Counted from the stretch's first letter, positions 11,273 through 24,793 are shown. The stretch is 64,000 nt of DNA from Fragilariopsis cylindrus CCMP1102 (GCA_900095095.1 FMBT01000324.1:62001-126000); one strand, 5' to 3'. The notes: generated from the letters alone by a model not told the origin. Made by a program: numbers and translations.

Positions 11273-12942
11273 GGTGAAGTTTATTTTGGATTTCTTTGTT
11301 ACGATAGTTGGTTAGTTAGATAGGTTGTATCGACTTTGATTTATGTTTACTTCTGACAACTACTAATAAAATCGATGAAAAAAAGTATGTATAGCAGAGC
11401 GTCGTGTATAACACCGATGTAAGTTGATAGATAGATAGATAGATAGATCGATAGATGGTGTTCAGTACGAGTACTTGGCAGTTAGTTGTCTTTCTTTCGT
11501 TGTAAAATCCTTGTTATTCAGTACAATATAATTGGCTGTTACTCGTCTTCTTGTGTTAAAAATCCCATTTATTCCCCAACGACAAATATAAATTATGAGA
11601 TGATCCATCATTAAGTTCGAAAAATCTCACTATTTGTTGCTTCGGGGGCAGTGCTCGCGGGAACAAAACACAGAATACACGCACTAGCGTGTTTTGCTTA
11701 CAAGATTAGAATTTTTTTTGGGCATGCGTGACATACTTTGGCTTTGAGTCGGCTTTACACGATCGCCGCGCGCGCGTGGCCTCCCAAATTCCTCCAGTAA
11801 ATTGTGTTAAAACCAATAATTTAGACTAAAAGTTTTAGTAGCCAACAATTCGATTCGTGATTGATTCACTAAGTTTGTCAGCTTCAAACATGAGACAACA
11901 TGGAATTGCGACTCAAAGAAAATTATTGGAAATAGAAATTTAGAAAATGTAAAAACGATAAAAATGGAGGTTAGAAAAGGGGTTATTCATTTCATAATAC
12001 AAACGAAAAGGGGGCAAAAAAATCCTCTAAAAAAGTACACTGAATTTAAACAAATGGCTATTCGCGCCAGGGTAAAATTGAGTCATAGTAGTACATCAAT
12101 AAGTACACTGATTTGTTCACGAGTATAACGGGTCTGAGGCTGACTATGAATAGATATTATTTAGATCTAGGAATGTATTTAAAATGTATCACCAATCAGT
12201 TCCCTTAATCTTGGATATTGTCTCTGTGTCATATGCATATATTCTTCTCTATCCGATCCATTGGACAACAAATAATGATATCGCTCCAGTTGTATAGTCA
12301 AATCAATGCAAATTGATGATGATATATGCGCCTACTAGGTAGCATCATTAGTTCAACAAAAGAGCAGCAATAAGCAATCAATTAAAGCACCTCTCTGCTG
12401 GTTGGACCAATTTGAACATTTTCCCCTACCTCTGCTAACATTATTTTGGTAATTATTTCTCAGATACAAAGCTGCCCACTTACTTACTATCCCCCATACA
12501 GCATGCGGTGCTCCAGAGGTGCACTGTGTAGTATGCATACAAGTACAGTAGTAGTCAACACAGTCGACACAGTCAACTCAACTAATTAGAGAGAAATGTA
12601 AAAAATAAAGGAAAAAGAATAGAAATGAAAGATTCGTGATCGTATCATATCATACATGACTCCTTATGTTCAGTAACAACAGGCACAACACGGAAGATAA
12701 ATCCAAAAGGTAGATTGTTAAATAGTTCGTCATTTAAGAGTTTGAAACGACTAAAAACAATAAAAACTTGAAGGATATGTATGAAAGAAAAAGGAGAACG
12801 ACATCGTGAAAGATTTCATGTCCTAGTGTCCTATTGTCCAAATTTTGGATAGTACAACAACAAACATGTTTAATCACATAGAGACTTTCAGTATTAAATC
12901 CTCTTAAATTATTATATCGGAATTAGAAATTAGATTTTGTAT
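11273..12942. other. Intergenic stretch, about 1.7 kb
   Basis: This lies upstream of the cyclin and downstream of FGAM synthase. It contains a GATA repeat (11425-11448), a short palindromic ACACGC-ACTA-GCGTGT near 11678-11693 and a GC-rich CGCCGCGCGCGCG patch at about 11763-11776. No coding frame looks real. The GC patch and palindrome sit about 400-500 bp upstream of the cyclin start and could be regulatory. Confidence 0.45.
11425..11448. repeat. (GATA)n microsatellite
   Basis: About six tandem GATA units upstream of the cyclin gene. Confidence 0.85.
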
Positions 12943-15900
12943 TTAGCTCTTTTTATCGCAGAATTCTCTTGCATTTTGGAACATTTGAAGCCAAGGACCA
13001 GCCTTTAAGTGTTCCCATTCCGTAGGAACCCAAGGCCATTGCCAGGTTGTGAAAACTCGTTCAGGATGAGGCATCATAGCTAGATGACGACCATCTTCGG
13101 AGCAAAGAGCAGCGATGCCGCCAGGACTGCCATTCGGATTAAAGGGGTACTCTTCTGTAGGCTCGTTCTTGTCATTTACATAACGAATAGGTATTTGATT
13201 GTTCTTCTTAACGCTATCGTGGACAGATTCGTCTGGGAAGAAAAATCTACCCTCTCCATGGGCCACCCAAACACCGAGGGAAGAACCTTCCATGCCTTGA
13301 AGCATAATTGCTGGGCTAGAATCAATACAGACACTGCTGAATCGGCTTTCAAATTTACCACTCTCATTGTGAAGTAGGCGAGGCTGTCTATCCTCGGTCA
13401 GTCCATTTTGTTCTGGAATCCATCCTAGGAGAGCCATGAGCTGACAACCATTGCAGATTCCGAGACTAAAAGTGTCTTGTCTCTTACGGAAGTCTTCAAA
13501 TTGCTTGTAAACGTTCTCATTGAATTTGATTACTCCAGCCCAACCTTTACCACTGTCAAGGACGTCAGCAAAAGAGAAACCACCTACGAAGACAATACCA
13601 CGGAACTGGTCGAGGGTAACAGAACCAACAAGCAAGTCTCTGACTGTAACATCCCAAGCGTCAAAACCGGCAGATATGAATGCTGCAATCATCTCTCTGT
13701 CTCCGTTGCTACCTTCTTGGCGAAGAATTGCGACCTTGTGTTTCGTCTCTGACTTCATAACACTGTCGTCGGTAGGCTTTGGATCGAATGAAAGCTTCCA
13801 CTGAGGGGCATGTCGTGACTTTAAGCCCTCTTCCTCTTGAATAACACATTTAGGATTCCTCTGTCTGTGCTCAAGTTTAAAACTTGTCGCCTCCCATAAA
13901 TCACGCAACACAGTCATCTTGCTTTCAATACAGGGAGAAGAAGATCCAACAGCAATCTTAATTGAGTCGCCAGCAAAGACAGTTCCGATATCCTCAATAG
14001 GCACAGAAATATCCTGATACGCTTTGATGATGGATGCAACGTCTGACTCAGCAACTTCGATCACTAGTCCAGCCTCTTCATTGAAAAGTACATCAATATC
14101 TGATCCATTCGTCGAAGGTATCGTTACATCGATAGAGCAATTCCCGGCAAAGGCCATCTCAAGCAAGGTGGTGACCAGGCCACCATCAGAACGGTCATGG
14201 CCAGCAAGAATGCTTCGTTTGTCGACGAGGTCTTGGGTGACTTCCATAGCTTTCTTCAATAGAGAGAAGTCATCAATGTCTGGACTTTCGTTCCCAATTT
14301 GTGAATAAACAGTAGCAAGAGCACTACCTCCAAGTCTCTTGTTTCCTCCTCCGAGGTCGACGAATAGGAGCCTTGAGCCACTTGGTGGACATTTCAAGTC
14401 AGGTGTGACTGTTTTTGTAATATCTGGGCAGGTTACGTAGCATGTCATGGTCAACTCTCCCGGCGCCTTCGTAATTTCGTCTCCACATCGTGCTGCCATC
14501 GATAAAGAATCCTTTCCACCATCAATTCCAACACCGAGTGTTAGTAGAGAGTCGCGCAAGGCAACACAAGCGTCCCACATTTTCGCTCCTTCCCCGGGTA
14601 ATTTTGCAGCGTACATCCAGTTACCACTTGCTTTGATATCTTCGATCTTGGACATTTTTGCCCAGACAATATTAGTCATCGCCTCAGCAACTGTCATTCT
14701 CGCCATAGCAGCCGAGTCGATCAGGCCCTTAATAGGTTGTTCCCCGCATGCTGCTGCAGTTCCAGTAATTCCAAAATGCGTATGCGCGGTGACACCAACA
14801 TTCGCAAGTGGCAACTGAAGAGGCCCAACACATTGTTGCTGAGCGACAAGGCCTGTGACCGACCTATCGACCTTGTGGACAAGAAAGCGCTTAGATCCAA
14901 CAGACAACAATCGAAGGACGCGATCCAGCGCAACCATGACAGTTGTACCCTCGGGAAGCTTAAGAGGTTCCAATTTGCACTCCACACGTGTATCAGTGAA
15001 GGTCTTTTGGGGCATCTTTCCAAGCACAAGCTCCAATGGCAAATCGACTGGAGTGGTACCATCTCTAGAATCACGAACAACAACTTTTCCATCACCTGTG
15101 ACCTCGCCCAAAAACGATACTGGGCAATTTTCGCGCTTTGCCATCTCCTCAAACATCTCCTTGTCTTCTGGTCGAAGAAGAAGACCGTTGTTTTCTTGGT
15201 ACTCAGCACCCCATATTTCTAGTACAGATAGTGTATCATCTCCGATATAGACCTTACGGATATCATATGAAGCACCGACTGGTTCCACAAGCTCCTTTAG
15301 AATGTTTCCGTTCCCTCCAGCGCCTTGATCATGAACCGATACGATCGGATTCTTATCGCCAAGGTCGCAGCACGCTCGCATAAGACGATTCATACGATTT
15401 TCCATCTCTGCATCTCCTCTTTGGACGGCATCAAAATCGAGATCGGCGTTTTCGGAACTTTGAACCCGAGATGAAGCAGCACCACCCCCAATTCCAATCC
15501 TATAGCAGGGTCCACCAATCTTGACGACGAGCATTCCCTTTTCTGGTTTGCCCTTGTCAGCAAATCGTGCGTCCATTTGTCCGACTCCTGCAGAAAACAT
15601 AATAGGTTTGACCCACTCGAACCGTTCTCCGTTGGGAAGCCTTTGTCCAAAGGATCGAGTGAAACCATGAATCACAGGCTCACCATATTTGTTACCATAG
15701 TCAGATGCACCATCACTAGCTTTGATTTCAATGTCCATAGGTGCAGCAAGATTACTTGGGTAAACAAACGTCTTATCCTCCCATGGTAGTTCGTATCCAG
15801 GAATTTGAAGATTTCCAACGCAATACGATGAGATCCCAGCTACGGGATAAGCTCCTCGTCCGGTGGCCATAACGTCACGCAATCGACCACCAGTACCAGT

Positions 15901-17021
15901 TTCGGCACCCGAGAAGGGTGCAACTCCTGAGGGGAAGTTGTGAGTTTCAGCCGTTAAAATAGGATGCAATGTTTGCTTCCCAACCTTCATAGATCCCGCC
16001 TGGGTCGTAGAGCTTGGAACAAGTGCGTCACATTCGTAGCCTCGAATAGACGATGAGTTATCATGAAACGCAATAATTGAGTTGTTCGGTACATCTTTCG
16101 GGAGCGTTGCCTTCACCATTTTGAATAGGGTGTCCTCCTTTTCTTCTCCATCAATTATCATCTTCCCACCAAAAAACCAATGCCTAGAGTGTTCCGAGTT
16201 TGACTGGCCCATATCGAAGCACTCGACATCAGTAGGGTCTCGTCCAAGTTTTTCCTGGTGATGGAGAAAGAATATATGCACATTTCAATCAGATATTCAA
16301 TGCATTCCAAAAACGCTACGTAAAATATACAAAAAAAATCAGCGAATATTCCAGCAAGGCATACAGTACTTACTTTGAAAAGCTTTGTGTAGTAATCCAG
16401 ATCAAAATCATCAAAACCAAGCCCCTTTTCTTCATTGATTTTTTCTAATGCAGCGCGCCCTTTTTCCATGATCGGAACGGTTGTGACAGCTACCGGTTGA
16501 GCACCATTGTCAAAGGTTGTTAACGGTTTCAAATATTCTTCTTCTGTCATTTTATCATGCAACATACTCTTCAGCTCTTTGATAGCTTCTTCACTGATAT
16601 CATCACTTAGATGAAAGCGATAACGTTTCGAAAGTTCGAGACGATCCACGGGAATGGCACAGGCTCGACAGATACTGCATGCATTAGAAGAAAAGGCTGA
16701 CGTAAATGTCATCCGAGGACCAAATTCCACCTGCCAAATTCTAGAAGATTGTTGTTCTACCGGTGCGTCAAAGAAAGATTTTTCAAGTTTCAAATGATCC
16801 TTTTGAAACGTTTCCGCTAAGAGCCATTCCAAACGTTCCTTTTGGACAGGCTCGAGATCATCACCGAGCAACTGTACATTGAAACAGCTCTCCCTCTCTA
16901 CATCGATAATCTTATCGGCATCCTTCCCAAGACCCAATGATGCTAACTGCTCCTTGCAGGATGGCAACAATGAGTGCGAAGTTCCGATTTTTCTGTAGTA
17001 ATGAACAATCTTTTCCGTCAT
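12943..17021 (-). CDS. Phosphoribosylformylglycinamidine synthase (FGAM synthase), PurL type
   Basis: This enzyme makes FGAM from FGAR, glutamine and ATP in de novo purine synthesis. Exons are 17021-16374 and 16254-12943 (GT-AG intron 16255-16373, phase 0), giving 1319 residues, the usual length of the fused eukaryotic/proteobacterial enzyme. The first exon carries the PurS-like part and the FGAM linker (FGPRMTFTSAFSSNA). The synthetase half has TAETHNFPSGVAPFSGAETG (near residue 317), GGPCYRIGIGGGAASS and VHDQGAGGNGN, with repeat motifs in the second half (GIDGGKDSLSMAA, GHDRSDGGL). The class I glutaminase domain keeps the nucleophile in LGICNGCQLMALLGW (Cys near 1150) and the His/Glu pair in MMPHPERVF (near 1279 and 1281). 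The start is the ATG before TEKIVHYYRKIG. The long frame has no break, unlike several neighbours. Confidence 0.97.
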
Positions 17022-17508
17022 GGTGAACAGGTTTAAGTGCGTGCCGTGTAGCTTAGTTAGGTTAGAATATATCGTCAATCGAACCTAATCTCGATGACAA
17101 AATTTAATGACAACGCTCAAGCAATGCTTTTGTGAAAGAATTGTTATTGATCATGATGTGAATTCAATTTAGCACAATCTCGATCGTTCCAGTAGTATTC
17201 GATCTAATTTATGGCTTACGGCGGGGTTCGAACAAAGGCCAGACAGCGCCGCTCGCGCGTTTAATACGAGTAGTACTGAGTATAACCATACGTAGTAGAC
17301 ATCAGGAATTGTGAAACCAGATAACACACGAAACAATAGTCCGCTACTACCGCTAGTAGTTACTGTAACCAAAGATTTCAGTATTTATTGATATCATAAA
17401 TTGGATATTATTTGTTCTTGTAAACTTGTAATAGTACAAATCTTTTGATTACATTCAAATCCATTATAACAAAAACAAAGTCTAATAATATTATATTATA
17501 TTAAGTTC
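17022..17508. other. Intergenic, FGAM synthase promoter and AP-3 delta 3' region
   Basis: About 490 bp. It includes a GC-rich patch with GGGGTTCGAAC near 17224-17234 that superficially looks like a tRNA T-arm but lacks a matching stem. The 17400-17508 end is AT-rich and probably the AP-3 delta 3' UTR. Confidence 0.4.
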
Positions 17509-20500
17509 TCAAAGAATCAACCTTTTCAATTCCGATACAAGTGCTTTGCCTAGCTCAACACTTCCACTCTTTATATCAATCTTAACATTATCCTTCTTTA
17601 CTTTGATCAACACGCGGACGGGTATACCTGTTGAAGACTGGCCGGCTAAATTTCCACACATAGGATCATTAGGTTCAATCTCTACCATATTCAAAAAGTT
17701 GCAAACATCATCTTTGATTCTTCCTAGTTGGGTTCCCGGGCCGAGAGCAATTTTGACACTGTGAGATGCCCACTGCGAAGACGCTAGCTCCGACGCCACA
17801 TGATCCATGCTCAGCATCTCTCTGGGTGGAGAAATATGCACGGAAACAGGCAAGATTAACTTGATAGAGACACTCGAGTCAGGCGTGGTGAATTTGCCTT
17901 TAATTTCTAAAGCTGCATCTTGAGCAGTGTAAGAAAAGGGACCGACTTCGGGAGACTCAATTGAGGAACGGGGGGGTACGTCACCAATAAATGTATCCCC
18001 GTGACGCTTCACTTGCAATACTAGGCCACTCAACGTGTTTGCTTCTGTGCTATTTTCGACTCGAACAACTATGGAAACACTACCATCGACGTGCGATTGA
18101 GAAACACGGTAAGATAGCTGAACCTTCGACCAGTCTACCGAAGGGGAACCACTAGCAGAAGATGATTTGATCGTCCCTCTCAGGTATGGCACCGATCCAC
18201 TATTTCCAGTGAGAGATGACGATTGGATATTGCTACTTTTCGTTGTCACACCAAAGATATCTGCAGTTATGTTTGGCGAGTATGTATTTGAGATTTGTGG
18301 AGCAGCATTTGATACACCAAACAAGTCATCAAATGCATTATTGACTGCACTAGTTTGCACATTCATTGCACTAGTAGACGAGTGCGAAGTTTGAGCAGAC
18401 GGAGTGATTCCTTGAGATTGAGTTACTGTGTTAAATATATCTAGGAAATCGACATCGTCAGATGGAGCTTCAGTGGTTCTTTGTTTTGCTTCCTTTTTCA
18501 TCCGTTTAGACTCTTTTTTCTTCTTCTTTTTCTTTGACTTAGAAGGAAGAGGTTCCATGACCGTTTCAGGAGGTGCTGTTTCGGTAGGTCTTTCGGGCAC
18601 AACTCGATGCTTGCGTTCAAGCATAACTTCGTCTTCCCGAAGTGGAAGTGTTAAATCAACATTGGCTAAGCCATTTAGCTCTTTACCTGCTCCAACCTTC
18701 TTTCCACCAGATCTCATAGAATGTTGTAGTCTAATATCGTCGTCGTCATCTTCATCTTCGCTTTCATATATTGTCATGTTTTCGAATCCTTGCTCCATCA
18801 CTTCAACGCCTTTCTTTTGCTTTCCACCTTTCTTCTTTTTCTTCTTCTTTTTCGCAATTATATTTTCCGCATCATCATCATCATCACCTAAAATCTGAAT
18901 GTTGCCAAATCGGTTCGACAAATTGCTATTAGTAGTTGCAGCATCGTCGACATCCAATGTAACAGGAGACGAATTGAGATAAAAAGGGTCGTTTTTGCGA
19001 GAATTTTGAGCCGTAATATTGGATGATTGGAAAGAGGGTGTTAATCCAGAGGCCATTGATGCCGTTTCATTATCGCCAAAGTAGCTCTCCATAGTATCAA
19101 CTGCAATAGAAGAATTTACATTCGAGGAGGAACCATCTGTGGCAATATTATTATGTTTCGCAGTTGCCGACGGTCTCTGTTGAGTGAAGCTGATTGCTTC
19201 CATACTTATTCGATAGCCTTGGCGATGCGACTTTTCCTCTTCAATCCAAGAAGAAAATATGGAAATATTGAGCGGGGCATTCATGTCTGTATCTACACCA
19301 ATTGGTGTCTGATGCTTCTTTCGTTGCGCTTTAGCACCAGTAGGTTTCATGGGAGACGATTTCAGTAGATAATTCAAGGTAGGAGAGACATTTCGGCACC
19401 GAGTGGCTAAAGATATTTCTCCTGTTGATATTAGACTTCCCAATTGATTGGAATTCGTTTTACTAAGATTCGCCTTGCTACTTATTGATTTTGCCGCTGG
19501 AAGCGTTGAGCCGGGAAAATCGAGCAGGTTACATTCATCTAGGATTCTATCATTGACATTGTTATCATCATCATCATCGTCGTCTTCGTTATGGTCTTTT
19601 TCATCCTCTAGTCCAGTCAATCCAGGAGGTGCTACATCGTTTACTTCGGACGTCAATTGCAGAGCTACCAATACTCCGTTCAAAGTCACTGCACGCTCTC
19701 TAACTTCCACATCCGTACTCTCCATATAGACACCAAGGTTGCATGATATGGTATGCACACAAGCTTCTAGCTCAGGATCTGTAACTTGAGAGTTAGCACA
19801 AGTTGCAGCAAAAATCTTAAGACTAGCTTGTAAGTAAACAGATTGTGTTGATGTGGGTAACTTGGTTGAATTGGTTGGCGCCGTAATAGCTTGCAATACT
19901 GAGTGACATGGACCTTCGCTATCGTTATTATACATATAAACAACATCTGAATCAATGGACATCGCTTCGGGAAGAAGGTCGGAATATTCTCCTACAATCC
20001 ATGCCAATGCACGAAGAATTTCGGGCATAATGTGCTTACCCCGACCATTGTCTGCATCCAAAATATTTTCTGTCTCGTCTTTTGACGAATAATTTTCATT
20101 ATTCCCCTCAAGCAAAGTTTCCATTGATCGCTTGACAGCATAACTGCGGACGGGTAAAACTCGAAGGGCAACATCGCAAACTTGTGACCGTAAAAGTTCA
20201 GCGTGGTCATCTAATCCTCTCATATGACCTAATTGGAACAATATATCCAAATACCACTTAAAGTCCTGTAACAGGGCATACTTTTCGCCACTGCACATTT
20301 CTACCACCTTGGCGACGAGTTCGAGTTTGTACGTACCACTGGCAAAGTTTATATGCTGAAGTAATTGAACAACAAGTCCTACGAGGTTTTTACGCGAAGC
20401 CATACTGGGTAATAAATCCAGCGCTCGCGATCGAATCGTGACATCCTCATCGGACAGGCATGTCAAGATGAGGGGTCGATAATTAGACGTCGACAATACT

Positions 20501-21503
20501 CTGGGAAATGATTTCACAAGACTCCCAAAACCTACTAGACCGAGATATTTAAGATTCTGGTCTTTCTCTTCAACGAAATCCTGAAAGGTTTTGGCACACA
20601 AGGCCGTGATATCGGAAACATTCGGAGGCATGCTCCCATCGCTCTTTCGACAATATGGTAAACATCTTGTTATGGCATGTGCGGACTCAAATAACAGCGA
20701 CTTTGCAGGAGTGCTGCGGACGATACCAGCTAATGGTTCGAGTAATTTACGTGCCAACCGTGGTTCTTCTGTAACAAGACTGCCCAGAAGTTTTACTACC
20801 TTGATGAGCATCCAGTTGTTACTCGAATTTGTTAGTAGATCAAAAAAGGCGGGCGCTAAATGGAGATAGTTTCTAGGATTTGTATCCGAAAGTTCAGTAA
20901 TAACATTAACGGCACAACTGACGACGGCGGGGTTGGGATCACTCAAGCATTGTTGAAGTTTGGCAAAAGTCAAACGCAATCCTTGTGGGTATTTGATAAA
21001 TAACTTGTATAGGCATAATATGGATTTTTTCCGCAAATAAGGCTGTGGATGCGTCATCAAATTAGTTAGTTCAGGCAACAGATCTTGGGCAAGCTCCTCC
21101 GTGACGATATTGGAGGTGCAATTGATTGCGAGACCAGCTTCGTATATGCCTGTCATAGAACTGCCAACAGCGGCACCACGTAATTCCTTTTTTAACAGGT
21201 TCGTTGTTAATAGTATCACATCAGTACCTTGAGTAAAGCCTTGCGATGCAGCCAAGTAGCCGATCCTTTTTTGGGCGAAACGTGGTGAGCTCATCACCTC
21301 AATGGTCGCAAATGATGCCCAAGTCATACTATATCCCATCATGTGCAAAAACGTGAGTTTTTGCAAAGCGTTGCCTTGATGTACATATCACTCGAGTTGA
21401 TTTCAGCCTTAATTTCTGCAATACATTGACTGATATACAGGGACGTGTCTCGTTTCGAGGCACGAATTCCCTTTACGATATCTTGCAGCGTTTTTTCAAA
21501 CAT
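17509..21503 (-). CDS. AP3D1: AP-3 adaptor complex delta subunit
   Basis: Delta is one large subunit of the AP-3 coat that sorts cargo from endosome/Golgi to lysosome-like vacuoles. Coding runs from ATG 21503 without an intron, for about 1331 residues. The N-terminal trunk starts MFEKTLQDIVKGIRASKRDT and continues with RIGYLAASQGFTQGTDVILL, TNLLKKELRG, PYLRKKSILCLYKLF and NWMLIKVVKLLGSL. These are the HEAT-like repeats of the adaptin N-terminal domain, to about residue 570. The hinge is acidic then very Lys-rich (runs of seven to nine Lys within AKKKKKKKKGGKQKKG and SKKKKKKKESKRMKKEAKQR), as in other delta subunits. The C-terminal ~200 residues form a beta-rich appendage. The frame changes by -1 near 21370-21373 (after ...MYIKA, before LQKLTFLHMMGY). 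With it the total length is divisible by three. Confidence 0.92.
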
Positions 21504-22156
21504 GATTGATGATTGGTTCTACGAAAGAATACTGCCTACTATATATGAATTGGTTGTTTTATTATCTACTGCCTTCTCCCTTAGCGAAAATAATCTTTAT
21601 TTTTGACGAGTATTGCGGTTGGTGGGTTTCACTTATTCTAACGAAGCTATCGGTCTCAAATAAATACTAATATGCTGCCTCTAATTCAGGACAAGCGCAA
21701 GTCAATAATAGCTAACACACTTCGACAGCAGTGTTCGGTATGTCCATTGAGATCAATGATCATGATCAATAATATAAAATATAATATCATAATTCATAAG
21801 AAAAAACGCAATCAAAAAATTATGCGAACAAAAGTCACCGGGGGAACTGAATATCTGGGGGACGTGGAATTCGGGGGGATTAGGTTTTGGAGATTCGATT
21901 CATTGTTCATTTTTTGTTCATTGACACTCGCCTCGTGGAGCTTGTATTTCCTGTCTTCTGATGAGCTGTGTGGGTCGTGAGTGATTTTTTTTAACACCGT
22001 CCATTAGATTTGCAAATTTTTGATAAAATTTTCCGTACGATATGCCGATGCGATAAGTAATAATTACACTACAGTACACAACCAGAATAAACCAAAAGAA
22101 GGAAAAGAAATCTAGCACCTACTTTATCCAGAACAACAACAACAAAAGCAATCAAA
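21504..22156. other. Divergent intergenic region
   Basis: About 650 bp between AP-3 delta (minus) and the RRM protein (plus). It is AT-rich, and the last 30 bp are a CAA-rich leader just before the RRM gene start. No coding signal is seen. Confidence 0.4.
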
Positions 22157-22951
22157 ATGAGACTTACATTACTTACTCTTTCCCTATTCGCTTCGCTCGT
22201 ATCACCATGCGGTGCCTGGACGTCATCGACTAATGCGGTAGCCTTCTCGACTCGACAACAGCAACAACAACGTCATTCTTCTCGTTTACAGATGGCCATC
22301 GATTACAATGATCCTGTAGTGGCAGAAGAATTTAACAATGTCCAATCGTTAACGTGGGAAGAAATTGAAGAGGAATTAAATAAATCCGGCATCCGAGCAC
22401 CACCAGCTATGAACGATATGGAATTGAAATTGATGTTGGTAGAAGTAAGATTACAGTTTGCTGGGAAACTCGAGAATGGTAAACCGAAACAACGACCAAC
22501 AAAATTTAGTTCTGCATTTGAAGAGGCTATGTGGACAAAACCAGCTTTTGTAGCTTTTTACGACAAATTTGAAGAGCTAGCTGATCATAACTCTCAGAAT
22601 GTTGTGAAGGAATACATGAATGATCCTGAAATGGCCAAACAGCGATACGCAACCTCCTATGCAGTATTGATTGCAGATTGCGAGACAGCTTTGAATGCAC
22701 CACCACCAGTGAATAGTCCAACACTTATCTTTAGTGGATTTCCTGCCAATATGGGTGAATCGGCTCTGAAAATGACCCTGGAGGCTGTTGGACCGATTGC
22801 AGAAATTGAATGTACCGAAGATACTGATTTCCCTGTGTTGAAGGGTAAGGTAACATTTGAAGATTTGGAATCAGCGAAGAAGGCTGTTGAACAATACAAT
22901 GGAATGGATATGGGTATGGGAACTCTTCTAGAAATGACATCAATTAATTAA
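22157..22951 (+). CDS. Signal-peptide protein with C-terminal RRM-like domain, probably plastid
   Basis: A single-exon protein of 264 residues. It begins with a clear signal peptide (MRLTLLTLSLFASLVSPCGA) followed directly by an aromatic residue (Trp) and a Ser/Thr/Gln/Arg-rich stretch. This resembles the bipartite plastid presequence of diatoms, in which the residue after the cleavage site is aromatic. The middle (about residues 50-180) is helical with LTWEEIEEELNKSGIRAPP and FEEAMWTKPAFVAFYDKF. The last 75 residues look like an RNA-recognition fold: SPTLIFSGFPANMGESALK, then LKGKVTFEDLESAKKAVEQY. I infer a plastid RNA-binding or scaffold role, but the exact function is unknown. The unconserved start region of the RRM makes RNA binding uncertain. 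Confidence 0.75.
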   Translation: MRLTLLTLSLFASLVSPCGAWTSSTNAVAFSTRQQQQQRHSSRLQMAIDYNDPVVAEEFNNVQSLTWEEIEEELNKSGIRAPPAMNDMELKLMLVEVRLQFAGKLENGKPKQRPTKFSSAFEEAMWTKPAFVAFYDKFEELADHNSQNVVKEYMNDPEMAKQRYATSYAVLIADCETALNAPPPVNSPTLIFSGFPANMGESALKMTLEAVGPIAEIECTEDTDFPVLKGKVTFEDLESAKKAVEQYNGMDMGMGTLLEMTSIN

Positions 22952-23268
22952 AAAATTGCATTCCAAGATTCTCATTCTCGCACTAGAGGGAAACGATACA
23001 ATAATACTCAATTAGTTACAACAATATTAGGACGTGCAAGTAGAGCACCCAATCAAATGCAACCAGTCAGAAAATAAACTACAGAAGAATATGCAAAAGC
23101 ATCTTCGTTGAATAATCGTAGTGATATGAATAATAATTCTGTATTTAGTGAAAGAAAACAAGAGAACTATCCATTCATTCATCCATATTATATCTACACT
23201 ATTGAAAAAAAACATTATGAATATCTATCTACAGTAATCATCGTTATTTCTTTCTTCTAGCAGATTTA
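22952..23268. other. Convergent 3' region
   Basis: About 320 bp between the 3' ends of the RRM gene and the methyltransferase gene. No feature is seen beyond AT-rich UTR-like sequence. Confidence 0.4.
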
Positions 23269-24011
23269 TCATCCCATGCGATAAATTTTCATTTCTTCAC
23301 GATTATATATACAATTGGCCTGTAATCGTAGTCCATCCTTCTCATTATTATTATTGTTATTCTTTCTTGTTTCCTTGTTATTATTTGTTTTTGATGCTTG
23401 CATTGGTATTTGAGGCGACGTAGACGAAGACGCCAACGGTATATCAAAACGATATGATAAGATATTTGTTCCCAGTGAACATTCGGTTTGAATTTTCTTA
23501 CCTAATATTGGCATAGTTCGTGGTACACCAAATATCATTATTGTATTAACACTATTTAAATTATAAGACAAAAAATCTTGTCGTAAAAATTGTGATCGTT
23601 TTTTTACCTCCTTCGACCAAAACAATTGACGTCGTAATGATGAAAATGCCCATAACGTCCAGTTAAATTCTATACCAGTCGATTGGTAACCTAATTTAGC
23701 AGCTTCATATACTGCATGACCATCACCACTTCCGAGATCGACAAACACGGGTGGTGGTTGTGACGATGACGGCAACGATGATGCAACGATGACGACGAGG
23801 ATGGACGATGATGCCTTTTCTTTTAGTTGGTTACTACGCGTAACTTCCTCCTTTAGATGTAAAAGAGCATTCCGAACCTTCCGACTTGGTGATGCCATAT
23901 ATGGAGCATTTTTTATGAATAAAAAAGGAAATTGTAGACCAACCAAACCAAGCATTGAAAAACCTATAACCATCATACCACCTGTCAATTTAATGCTGTC
24001 ATTATTATTAC

Positions 24012-24056
<45 letters not shown>

Positions 24057-24159
24057 CAATTTCAGTTGTTATATTATCGTTGTTTCCAAATACTACTCTT
24101 TGTAGCTGCGACAATTCGGCATTGGTTCTCTTAGTATCCTCGTCTGAATCTATCGTCAT
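23269..24159 (-). CDS. FAM173/ATPSCKMT-like protein lysine methyltransferase
   Basis: A single-exon protein of 296 residues. An Asn run (encoded by AAT repeats) precedes one membrane segment (MMVIGFSMLGLVGLQFPFLF) and a small class I SAM-methyltransferase domain. Motif I is VFVDLGSGDGHAVYEAAKLG, followed by STGIEFNWTLWAFSSLRRQL and the family-specific IMIFGVPRTMPILGKKIQTE, then an aliphatic strand, ILSYRFDIPLA. FAM173 proteins methylate a lysine of mitochondrial carriers or the ATP-synthase c subunit, and the membrane anchor fits a mitochondrial site. An Asn-rich insert before the last strand (NNNKETRKNNNNNN) is low complexity. The gene is head-to-head with PEX5, with 386 bp between the starts. 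Confidence 0.82.
23999..24056. repeat. (AAT)n coding trinucleotide repeat
   Basis: About 18 ATT/AAT triplets on the antisense side encode an uninterrupted Asn run near the N-terminus of the methyltransferase. Confidence 0.9.
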
Positions 24160-24545
24160 CTTCGATCAAAAAAGTATATAGAATTGTTGTTCAATACGAC
24201 ACGCCATGGGCAGTAAGATTCAAACGACAAACGATCGATCGTCGATGATCTGCTTGAGCCCTGTATGTTTGAATGTAGGGTATTATTGATTGATAACATT
24301 CAATATGAATGTTTGAACGTCTAATCTATCTTATTATAAGGTAGTCGCTGCAAACGAATATGTATGAAATTAAAAGCATGAAATTTGTTGTGAAAGAAAA
24401 AATTTGATTTCTCATTCGTCCGTCCGTCCGTCGTTCTAAATAATTTTTATTAAAAAATACAATATTATTGATAATAATTATAATGTAAAACAAAAGAAGA
24501 AAAGCATCAAAGTATAATAATACGACTAGTAATAATAAGGTAATA
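24160..24545. promoter_or_regulatory. Shared promoter region, methyltransferase/PEX5
   Basis: A 386-bp gap between two divergent starts. It includes a CGATCGATCGTCGATGATC patch (24231-24250) and a CGTC repeat near 24417-24433. No element can be assigned to either gene. Confidence 0.35.
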
Positions 24546-24757
24546 ATGGCAGATTGTAGTGCAGCAGGAACGACCATTGATCGAGTGGCTAGGGCCGTCA
24601 TCGGAGGAGCGACGTCGAATGGTGTTACCAGCAATCATGTTGGTGCATTATTTGGACACGCCTCGATGTACCCTGCTACAGCTGGCGGCGTGGCCGCTGC
24701 TAATGTTTGTATGCCAATGGTATCTCCTGATCATTTAATCATGCCTTATAATGCTAA

Positions 24758-24793
<36 letters not shown>

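Noticed and set aside
17205-17300. GGGGTTCGAAC, like a tRNA T-arm, in a GC-rich patch
   Set aside because: The bases around the TTCGAAC do not form a five-pair stem on either strand, and no anticodon or acceptor stem could be placed around it.
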